From NCBI GenBank assembly GCA_030044345.1, contig JASHVY010000564.1:1-5954 (forward strand): 5,954 nucleotides of DNA, written 5' to 3'. This stretch comes from Acetobacteraceae bacterium (GTDB lineage Bacteria > Pseudomonadota > Alphaproteobacteria > Acetobacterales > Acetobacteraceae). Positions within the stretch are counted from its first letter, which is position 1. Every line of letters begins with the position of its first letter. Positions 1-5,954 of this stretch are shown here, one piece after another. A program made the translations under genes and the position numbers. A model generated the notes under the pieces. It had not been told where the DNA came from. It saw only the letters and a program-made list of their open reading frames with translations, and did not search any database.

Positions 1-198
1 ACCATCGTCGTCTGCGGGTTTGAGGGCGACAAGATCACCTATGAGCATATCTACTGGGACCAGGCGAGCGTCCTGGTGCAGCTTGGCGTGCTGCCCACGG
101 AAGGGCTGCCGGTATCAGGTGTTGAGCAGGCACGGCGGCTGCTCGATCCGACGCACGAGACGAATGCGCTGATCCGCAAGGCGCATCGCACCCGATAG
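1..198 (+). CDS. NTF2/SnoaL-like family protein, C-terminal fragment
   Basis: This is an open frame from the left edge to a TAG stop at 196-198. It gives the last 65 residues of a protein whose start is outside the window. The visible part begins TIVVCGFEGDKITYEHIYWD, followed by a hydrophobic stretch (SVLVQLGVL) and LPVSGVEQARRLLD. From memory of the family, the GDKI-x-EHIYWDQA-x-VL pattern is the end of a SnoaL-like/NTF2-fold protein: the last beta strands of a small cone-shaped alpha+beta barrel, then a short helix. Such proteins are small soluble cytoplasmic enzymes or binding proteins. In alphaproteobacteria they often lie near dienelactone-hydrolase genes, but no neighbour here confirms that. 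The substrate cannot be named. The fold-level call is moderately safe and the function is unknown. Confidence 0.6.
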   Translation, partial: TIVVCGFEGDKITYEHIYWDQASVLVQLGVLPTEGLPVSGVEQARRLLDPTHETNALIRKAHRTR

Positions 199-230
199 GG
201 CAGGCAGCCAGGGCGTGGCTGAGCTGTCCC
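198..230 (+). terminator. imperfect hairpin just after the first gene's stop codon; possible weak terminator or mRNA 3' end
   Basis: The inner stem CAGCCA (205-210) pairs perfectly with TGGCTG (216-221) around a 5-base loop. An outer stem adds 198-203 with 224-230, with T227 bulged and a small internal loop (G204 opposite A222-G223). That makes about 12 base pairs, beginning on the last base of the TAG stop. No T-run follows, so it is not a classic intrinsic terminator. It may instead stabilise the 3' end of the upstream mRNA, or be chance pairing in GC-rich DNA. Confidence 0.3.
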
Positions 231-334
231 CGGCGATGCTTGTCCGGCCACACCCTGGCCCCGATATGCGCGTTCTGCGGGCAAAGGCGCCGATGCCGAC
301 AGGGTCGCGCCAATCGATGGCCCGGCAGGATTGC

Positions 335-338
335 GAGG
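335..338 (+). promoter_or_regulatory. ribosome binding site (GAGG) that sets the protease start
   Basis: GAGG lies 6 bases before the ATG at 345, which is ideal spacing. The frame is open further upstream to a TTG at 240. That extension has no comparable site and encodes an Arg/Cys-rich stretch unlike the family's N-terminus. A second in-frame ATG at 354 is less well placed. The site therefore favours 345 as the start. Confidence 0.55.
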
Positions 339-344
339 CACGGA

Positions 345-1286
345 ATGGATGGAATGGATATCGCCCTGGCGGCCAGTGCCGAAGGCGAGATCAGGGACGC
401 CTACTCGCGAGCGGTGATCGGCGCGGTGGAGGCGGTCGGCCCGGCGGTTTTGCATATTGCCGCCGGAAAAGGGACGGGATCGGGTGTGGTCTTCACGCCC
501 GACGGGTATGTGCTCACCAATAGCCATGTCGCGGGCGGGGAGAGCCGGGTCACGGCGACATTTCCCGATGGGCGCTCGATGGGCGCGCGACTGGTGGGCG
601 ATGATCCGGAGACGGATTTGGCCGTGCTGCGCCTCGAGGGCGAGGCTCCGGCGGATGCGCGGCTCGGCGAGGCGCGGCGGCTCGCGGTCGGCCAGCTCGT
701 CATTGCCATCGGCAACCCTTATGGTTTCCAGGCTACAGTCACGGCCGGCGTGGTGAGCGCGCTGGGGCGCAGCCTGCGTGCGCGCTCCGGGCGGTTGATC
801 GACGGTGTGATTCAGACCGATGCCGCGCTTAACCCTGGCAACTCGGGCGGACCGCTGGTCAATGCCGTCGGAGAGGTGGTGGGGATCAACACCGCGATCA
901 TTGCCGGCGCGCAGGGTCTTTGCTTCGCCATCTCGGCCGACACGGCAGCTTTCGTGGCTTCGCGACTGATCCGCGAGGGGCGGGTGCGGCGCTCGGCGAT
1001 CGGGCTTTCCGGACACGATATCGTGCTGCCGCGGCGGTTCGTGCGCTTCCACAAGCTGGCCCGCGAAAGCGGCGTGCGGGTGGAGGCGCTGGTGCCTGAC
1101 GGCGCAGCCCAGGCGGCGGGACTGAAAACGGGCGACGTGATCGTTGCGTTCGACGGAGTTTCGGTCGGCTCGATCGATGATCTGCACCGGCTGCTCACCG
1201 AGGAGCGAGCGGGCAAGACCGTGCCGATCGGCTTCCTGCGCGGGACGGAACAGCACGCGGTGGAGATCGTGCCCAAGGCGCGTTAA
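345..1286 (+). CDS. trypsin-like serine protease with PDZ domain (HtrA/Deg-like, S1C), no visible signal peptide
   Basis: A serine endopeptidase of the HtrA/Deg type, 313 residues. The chymotrypsin-fold domain (about 15-210) has the full triad: His61 in VLTNSHV, Asp91 in DPETDLAVL, and Ser167 in NPGNSGGP. AIGNPYGF (121-128) is also typical of the family. A single PDZ domain follows (about 240-310, with GVRVEALVPDGAAQAAGL and KTGDVIVAFDG), and would bind substrate C-termini or regulate activity. Most Deg proteases are exported and run to 450-500 residues with two PDZ domains; this one is short with one PDZ. Its N-terminus (MDGMDIALAASAEGE) has no positively charged start plus hydrophobic core, and the extension to TTG 240 does not supply one. 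It may therefore work in the cytoplasm, which is an inference. The ABC ATPase gene follows 54 bases downstream and could share its transcript. Substrates are unknown. Confidence 0.88.
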   Translation: MDGMDIALAASAEGEIRDAYSRAVIGAVEAVGPAVLHIAAGKGTGSGVVFTPDGYVLTNSHVAGGESRVTATFPDGRSMGARLVGDDPETDLAVLRLEGEAPADARLGEARRLAVGQLVIAIGNPYGFQATVTAGVVSALGRSLRARSGRLIDGVIQTDAALNPGNSGGPLVNAVGEVVGINTAIIAGAQGLCFAISADTAAFVASRLIREGRVRRSAIGLSGHDIVLPRRFVRFHKLARESGVRVEALVPDGAAQAAGLKTGDVIVAFDGVSVGSIDDLHRLLTEERAGKTVPIGFLRGTEQHAVEIVPKAR

Positions 1287-1327
1287 GCGGCAACCTGTTT
1301 GTGGGCCGGGTGGGGCCGGCGCAGATC

Positions 1328-1334
1328 GGAGAGG
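1328..1334 (+). promoter_or_regulatory. strong ribosome binding site (GGAGAGG) that sets a GTG start for the ABC ATPase
   Basis: GGAGAGG lies 6 bases before GTG at 1341. The frame is also open to a TTG at 1299, but the extra 14 residues are Arg/Trp-rich and precede the point where ABC ATPases of this family normally begin (a short strand such as AHLELESV). The GTG start is therefore preferred. Confidence 0.7.
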
Positions 1335-1340
1335 CAGGCT

Positions 1341-2410
<1,070 letters not shown>

Positions 2411-2411
<1 letters not shown>

Positions 2412-2437
2412 GGAAGCGAGGAATCAAGTCGCTTCTC
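2411..2437 (-). terminator. hairpin spanning both convergent stop codons; candidate terminator for the urease operon
   Basis: GAAGCGA (2413-2419) pairs perfectly with TCGCTTC (2429-2435) around a 9-base loop, and 2411 pairs with 2437 beyond one mismatch (a G-U wobble in plus-strand RNA). The last base of the ABC ATPase TAG and the whole ureG TGA fall inside it. On the minus strand the stem is followed by TATGTCGTTTT, a moderately T-rich tract, so ureG-direction termination is plausible. On the plus strand no T-run follows. Evidence is pairing by eye only. Confidence 0.4.
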
Positions 2438-3050
2438 CATGCCCAAGGCCGCCGGCACGCTCAATGAAGGACGCGATCTCGGCCACGCCCTGTCCGGCGC
2501 GAACATTGGCGAAGACGAAGGGACGTTCGCCGCGCATGCGCCGCGCGTCGCGGTCCATCACTTCGAGGCTCGCGCCAACGAGCGGAGCGAGATCGATCTT
2601 GTTGATAACCAGCAGATCGCTACGGGTGATGCCGGGGCCGCCCTTGCGCGGGATCTTGTCGCCGGCCGAAACGTCGATGACATAGAGGGTGAGGTCGGCG
2701 AGCTCGGGACTGAAGGTGGCGGCAAGATTGTCCCCGCCCGATTCGATGAGGATGAGGTCGAGGGTGGGAAAGCGCCGGCGAAGATCGGCGACACCGGCGA
2801 GATTGATGCTCGCATCCTCGCGGATCGCCGTATGCGGGCAGCCTCCGGTCTCGATGCCGAGGATGCGTTCGGGCGAAAGCGAGCCGGCGCGCGTCAGGAA
2901 TTCCGCATCCTCCTTCGTATAGATGTCGTTGGTGATGGCGGCGATGTCGTAACGAGAACGGAATGTCTTGCAGAGTGCGTCCATCAGCGCGGTCTTGCCG
3001 GTGCCGACCGGACCACCAATGCCGACGCGAAGCGGACCATGCGAATTCAT
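2424..3050 (-). CDS. ureG: urease accessory GTPase UreG
   Basis: UreG is the SIMIBI-class GTPase whose GTP hydrolysis drives nickel delivery to apo-urease, acting in the cytoplasm with UreF, UreD/H and UreE. The 208-residue product is normal length. It has the P-loop GPVGTGKT (13-20), the switch segment around NDIYTKEDAEFL (41-52), the nickel-binding Cys-Pro-His motif (71-73, in GGCPHTAIREDAS), ESGGDNLAATFSPEL (103-117) and the guanine-specificity motif NKID (150-153). Unlike some UreG proteins it has no His-rich N-terminus. Its ATG shares 4 bases (ATGA) with the ureF stop. Only a distant GAGG lies upstream, so it is probably translated by coupling to ureF. It is the last gene of the operon in this window and its stop is 12 bases from the convergent ABC ATPase stop. 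Confidence 0.98.
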   Translation of the reverse strand: MNSHGPLRVGIGGPVGTGKTALMDALCKTFRSRYDIAAITNDIYTKEDAEFLTRAGSLSPERILGIETGGCPHTAIREDASINLAGVADLRRRFPTLDLILIESGGDNLAATFSPELADLTLYVIDVSAGDKIPRKGGPGITRSDLLVINKIDLAPLVGASLEVMDRDARRMRGERPFVFANVRAGQGVAEIASFIERAGGLGHGEAT

Positions 3051-3670
3051 GAGCGGAAGAGCCTCGTATACTGGGTTTCGTGGCGCATGGCGGCGATGTC
3101 GGAACGAAAGCAGGCGCCACCGAGATCCTCGAGCGTCGCTGCGCGGGTTTTCTCCACCGTTTCGAGGATGACGGGCGCGAGGGAAGCGAGAACGCGCAGG
3201 CCCGCCTGCTGACCGAGCGGGATCAGCCGCACCGCGGCCGATACGAGTGAGGATGTGAAGGCGTGGAGATAGGCGATGGCGAGGGAATCTTCGTCGATCG
3301 CGTTTCGGGCGCCAAGGCAGCCGACCGCGACCGGATAGGGTGCGGGATCAATGGCACCCCAAGGGGCGGCAGCGGCGGCGAAGGCTTCGCCGAGGAGCGT
3401 GGTTTCGCGGCGCCGTTCGAGCGAGGTGGAAAGGGAGCGGGCGAGATCGGCGATGTCCGCGCCCCGCCTTGCGTGACGGAGCAGGATGACATCGTTGCGG
3501 CCGGTGCCATGGGCGATGACATCCGCAATCCAGGATTCGAGGCTCGCTTCATCCGTGATGTCGCCGGCTTCGATCGCCCATTCGAGCCCATGGGAATAGG
3601 CAAAGCCACCCGTCGGGAAGGCGGGCGAGAGCCAGGTGAGGAGGCTGAGCAGCGCAGCAGCGTCAGTCAT
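3047..3670 (-). CDS. ureF: urease accessory protein UreF
   Basis: UreF bridges UreD/H and UreG in the urease activation complex and gates nickel transfer to the apo-enzyme. The product is all-helical and cytoplasmic. From ATG 3670 it has 207 residues. Family marks are LSPAFPTGGFAYSHGLEWA near the N-terminus (about 14-32), PLGQQ (151-155), and the conserved C-terminal tail RHETQYTRLFRS (196-207), which folds against the other accessory proteins. The start is uncertain. In-frame ATGs also occur at 3676 and 3706, the latter giving 219 residues with a Thr-rich leader (AAAITTTTMTM). I chose 3670 because its N-terminus lines up in length with known UreF proteins from memory and the leader is just the UreE histidine codons read in another frame. 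None of the three has a clear ribosome binding site. It overlaps the ureE end by 8 bases and ureG by 4, so coupled translation is expected. Confidence 0.95.
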   Translation of the reverse strand: MTDAAALLSLLTWLSPAFPTGGFAYSHGLEWAIEAGDITDEASLESWIADVIAHGTGRNDVILLRHARRGADIADLARSLSTSLERRRETTLLGEAFAAAAAPWGAIDPAPYPVAVGCLGARNAIDEDSLAIAYLHAFTSSLVSAAVRLIPLGQQAGLRVLASLAPVILETVEKTRAATLEDLGGACFRSDIAAMRHETQYTRLFRS

Positions 3671-4127
3671 CGTCATGGTGGTGGTGGTGATGGCCGCTGC
3701 TTTCATAGGCGCCAGGCTCGGGGTCGAAAGGGGCTTCGATTGCGGTGGCGGTGCCGCCGAGACGGCGGACCATGTCCGCGATCACATGGTCGGTGCGAAT
3801 GAGAATCCGGCCGAGAAGAAGCTGGACCGGAAGATGACGGTTGCCAAGATGCCAGGCGATGCGCACGAGCGCGTCTTGGTTCGGGGCACGAATTTCGAGC
3901 AACGACTCCGGCTCGGCAACGACACGGACGATGCCGCCTTCCGCGAGGCGGAGGCCGTCCCCATCGCGCAGATGATGCGCTTCGGAGAGATCGATCAGGA
4001 GATCGGCTCCGGAGACGGTGGGAAGGACGAGACGGCGGCGATGGCGGCGGTCGAAATCGATCCGTACCCGATCGATTTCCTCTTCGGGATTCCAGGCGCC
4101 GGCCGGAGCCACGGCGAGCGCTCGCAT
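3663..4127 (-). CDS. ureE: urease accessory nickel metallochaperone UreE with poly-His tail
   Basis: UreE binds Ni(II) and hands it to UreG for insertion into urease. The protein is 154 residues, typical length. The N-terminal peptide-binding-like domain spans about 1-75. The ferredoxin-like metal-binding domain (about 76-140) contains AWHLGNRHLPVQ (91-102), with His98 at the place of the dimer-interface nickel ligand in Klebsiella UreE, and TDHVIADMVRRLG (112-124) with His114. The chain ends in GHHHHHHDDD (145-154), a metal-binding tail that probably raises nickel capacity or buffering; such tails vary widely in the family. Its ATG begins 2 bases after the ureC stop with no recognisable ribosome binding site, pointing to reinitiation after ureC. 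Its last codons overlap the start of ureF. Confidence 0.97.
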   Translation of the reverse strand: MRALAVAPAGAWNPEEEIDRVRIDFDRRHRRRLVLPTVSGADLLIDLSEAHHLRDGDGLRLAEGGIVRVVAEPESLLEIRAPNQDALVRIAWHLGNRHLPVQLLLGRILIRTDHVIADMVRRLGGTATAIEAPFDPEPGAYESSGHHHHHHDDD

Positions 4128-4129
4128 GC

Positions 4130-5836
4130 TCAGAACAGGAAATAGCGCTGGGCCATGGGAAGGATTTTCGCAGGCTCGCAGGTGAGCAGCATGCCGTCCG
4201 CGCGGACCTCGTAGGTTTCGGGATCGACCTCGATCACCGGGGTCGCGTGATTGTGGATCATGCTATGCTTGCCGATCCCCCCGCGCGTATTGGTGACTGC
4301 GGAGAGCGGTCGGGCGAGTCCGAGCCTGTTGCCGATATCATCGGCGAGCGAAGCGGCAGAGACGAAGGTGAGGCAGCTTTCGGAAAGCGCGCGACCGAGC
4401 GCGCCGAACATCGGGCGATAATGGACCGGCTGCGGTGTCGGGATGGAGGCATTGGGATCACCCATCGCGGCAAGCGCGATGCTGCCGGCCTTGAGCACCA
4501 TGTCGGGCTTGACACCGAAGAAGGCAGGCGACCAGAGCACGAGATCGGCAAGCTTCCCGACCTCGACCGAGCCCACTTCATGGGCGATGCCCTGGGCGAT
4601 CGCCGGATTGATCGTGTATTTGGCGATATAGCGTTTTGCGCGCGCATTGTCGGCAGCCCCATCACCGGGGAGCGCGCCGCGCTGCTGCTTCATCTTGTGC
4701 GCCGTCTGCCAGGTGCGAATGATGACCTCGCCGACCCGACCCATGGCTTGGCTATCCGAGGAAATCATCGAGATGGCGCCGAGATCGTGCAGGATGTCCT
4801 CGGCGGCAATCGTTTCGCGGCGGATACGGCTTTCCGCGAAGGCCACGTCCTCGGGGATCGAGGAATCGAGATGGTGGCAGACCATGAGCATATCGAGATG
4901 CTCATCGAGCGTGTTCACCGTATAGGGGCGCGTCGGGTTGGTGGAGCTCGGCAGCACATTGGGAAGGCCGGCCACCTTGATGATGTCCGGCGCATGGCCG
5001 CCGCCCGCGCCTTCGGTGTGATAGGCGTGGATAGTGCGGCCGCGGAAGGCGGCGATGCTGTCCTCGACGAAGCCGCTTTCGTTCAGCGTGTCGGTGTGGA
5101 GCATCACCTGCACGTCGAACGCGTCGGCGACCGCAAGGCAGCAATCGATCGCCGCCGGGGTGGTGCCCCAATCCTCGTGCAGCTTGAGCGAGGAGGCGCC
5201 GGCGCGGACCATCTCCTCAAGCGCCTCGGGCCGCGAGGCATTTCCCTTGCCGGCGAAGCCGAGATTGACCGGAATGGCTTCGGCTGCCTGCAGCATGCGG
5301 CCGAGATGCCAGGGCCCGGGCGTGCAGGTGGTGGCCGCCGTGCCGGTGGCCGGGCCGGTGCCGCCGCCGATCAGCGTGGTGAGGCCGGAGGCGAGCGCCT
5401 CATCGGCGAGTTGGGGACAGATGAAATGGATATGACTGTCGATGCCGCCGGCTGTCAGGATTTTTCCTTCGCCGGCGATGATTTCCGTGCCCGGCCCGAT
5501 GATGATATCGACACCGGGCTGGATATCCGGGTTGCCGGCCTTGCCGATTCCGCTGATGCGCCCGCCGGCGATCGCGACATCCGCTTTCACGATGCCCCAG
5601 TGATCGAGGATCAGCGCATTGGTGATGACGGTATCCGCCGCACCCGCAGCGCGCGTGACCTGAGACTGGCCCATGCCGTCACGAATGACCTTGCCGCCGC
5701 CGAACTTTACCTCCTCACCTGGAATGGCGAAATCGCGCTCGACCTCGATGAAAAGATCGGTATCGGCAAGGCGGACACGGTCACCGACAGTGGGGCCGAA
5801 CATATCGGCATAGGCGGCACGCGGAAGATGGGCCAT
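4130..5836 (-). CDS. ureC: urease catalytic subunit alpha, UreC
   Basis: UreC hydrolyses urea to ammonia and carbamate at a di-nickel centre (EC 3.5.1.5), in a cytoplasmic complex with UreA and UreB. It is 568 residues, one more than the Klebsiella enzyme, and complete. The active site is intact: His135 and His137 (GIDSHIHF), Lys218 (SSLKLHEDWG, the lysine that is carbamylated to bridge the nickels), His247 (LHTDTLNESGF), His273 (HAYHTEGAGGGHAPD) and Asp361 (SSDSQAMGR). The mobile flap carries Cys320 and catalytic His321 (MVCHHLD), and Arg337 follows in AESRIRR. An N-terminal composite beta domain precedes the amidohydrolase barrel. Its ATG shares one base with the ureB TGA (TGATG), and a GGGAG lies about 10 bases upstream at 5847-5851. 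Nothing suggests inactivation; activity should depend on nickel supply and the accessory genes downstream. Confidence 0.99.
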   Translation of the reverse strand: MAHLPRAAYADMFGPTVGDRVRLADTDLFIEVERDFAIPGEEVKFGGGKVIRDGMGQSQVTRAAGAADTVITNALILDHWGIVKADVAIAGGRISGIGKAGNPDIQPGVDIIIGPGTEIIAGEGKILTAGGIDSHIHFICPQLADEALASGLTTLIGGGTGPATGTAATTCTPGPWHLGRMLQAAEAIPVNLGFAGKGNASRPEALEEMVRAGASSLKLHEDWGTTPAAIDCCLAVADAFDVQVMLHTDTLNESGFVEDSIAAFRGRTIHAYHTEGAGGGHAPDIIKVAGLPNVLPSSTNPTRPYTVNTLDEHLDMLMVCHHLDSSIPEDVAFAESRIRRETIAAEDILHDLGAISMISSDSQAMGRVGEVIIRTWQTAHKMKQQRGALPGDGAADNARAKRYIAKYTINPAIAQGIAHEVGSVEVGKLADLVLWSPAFFGVKPDMVLKAGSIALAAMGDPNASIPTPQPVHYRPMFGALGRALSESCLTFVSAASLADDIGNRLGLARPLSAVTNTRGGIGKHSMIHNHATPVIEVDPETYEVRADGMLLTCEPAKILPMAQRYFLF

Positions 5837-5954
5837 CAGTCGAGCGCTCCCGTCACCTCGCCGCGAAAACCGAAGATCGCGCGGCGACCCCGATAAGAAA
5901 TGAGCGTGACCTCGCGGTTCTGACCCGGCTCGAAACGGATGGCCGTTCCGGCCG
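5836..5954 (-). CDS. ureB: urease subunit beta, UreB, C-terminal fragment
   Basis: The frame enters from the right edge and ends at TGA (5838-5836), giving the last 38 residues of UreB. UreB is the small structural beta subunit, which packs with UreA and UreC in the urease trimer of heterotrimers. The visible part reads GTAIRFEPGQNREVTLISY and then GRRAIFGFRGEVTGALD. This matches the typical UreB ending, where a RFEPG-x-x-x-EV-x-L strand is followed by a G-F-x-G turn. The stop overlaps the ureC ATG by one base, as expected for subunits made in equal amounts. The remaining N-terminal part, and presumably ureA and ureD, lie beyond the window. Confidence 0.95.
   Translation of the reverse strand, partial: AGTAIRFEPGQNREVTLISYRGRRAIFGFRGEVTGALD

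Noticed and set aside
240..268. Possible promoter for the protease: TTGTCC (240-245), 17-base spacer, GATATG (263-268)
   Set aside because: The -35-like box and spacing are fair but the -10-like box matches only half of the consensus. In a 146-base GC-rich gap this can arise by chance, so it is not listed as a feature.
240..344. N-terminal extension of the protease to a TTG start at 240
   Set aside because: The added 35 residues are Cys/Arg-rich, resemble neither a signal peptide nor the family N-terminus, and lack a good ribosome binding site. ATG 345 has GAGG at ideal spacing.
1305..1320. Short GCCGG/CCGGC hairpin between the protease and ABC ATPase genes
   Set aside because: Five base pairs with no T-run, and just upstream of the ATPase ribosome binding site. 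Too weak to call a terminator, and a shared transcript is at least as likely.
2439..3212. A 257-codon plus-strand frame opposite ureG and the end of ureF
   Set aside because: ureG and ureF are certain on the other strand. This frame has no family signature and no ribosome binding site of note.
4247..5896. A 549-codon open frame on the plus strand opposite ureC
   Set aside because: It is antisense to the highly conserved ureC and its product is a low-complexity, Gly/Asp/Arg-rich sequence without known motifs. It is best explained by the codon bias of ureC.
2424..5954. Possibility that the urease block is broken or a pseudogene cluster
   Set aside because: All reading frames are continuous, lengths are normal, and every catalytic residue of UreC and motif of UreE/F/G checked is present.

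Overview
The window is about 6 kb of GC-rich, densely coding bacterial DNA. The gene families and codon use fit an alphaproteobacterium, probably of the Hyphomicrobiales (Rhizobiales). That placement is an inference from protein style; no rRNA or other taxonomic marker is present. The right half, on the minus strand, is a well-preserved nickel urease operon. The left half, on the plus strand, holds the end of an NTF2/SnoaL-like protein, a trypsin-like protease with a PDZ domain, and a lone ABC transporter ATPase.

Left half (plus strand): positions 1-198 are the last 65 codons of an NTF2/SnoaL-like protein whose start lies outside the window. A 146-base gap with an imperfect hairpin at its left edge separates it from the protease (345-1286). 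The protease has the His/Asp/Ser triad of the HtrA/Deg (S1C) type and one PDZ domain, but no visible signal peptide. After 54 bases comes a complete PotA/FbpC-type ABC ATPase with a TOBE-like C-terminus (1341-2411). No permease or substrate-binding protein for it is in the window.

Right half (minus strand, read from 5954 down to 2424): the gene order is ureB (3' end only), ureC, ureE, ureF, ureG. The genes are packed with 1- to 8-base overlaps or a 2-base gap, so they are almost certainly one transcript with translational coupling. UreC is the catalytic subunit and has every nickel ligand, including the lysine that becomes carbamylated. UreE (nickel chaperone, with a tail of six His and three Asp), UreF and UreG (GTPase) mature the active site. 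ureD and ureA would be expected upstream, beyond the right edge.

The two halves converge at about 2411-2426. The ABC ATPase and ureG stop codons are 12 bases apart, and a 7-bp hairpin spans both. It could end urease transcription, because a T-rich stretch follows it on the minus strand. No gene-free stretch exceeds 300 bases. I saw no tRNA, rRNA, CRISPR array, insertion sequence or phage gene. I found no convincing undescribed system. The points most worth a second look are the protease's apparent lack of a secretion signal, the ABC ATPase without partners, and the way the UreE histidine tail doubles as the ureF start region.
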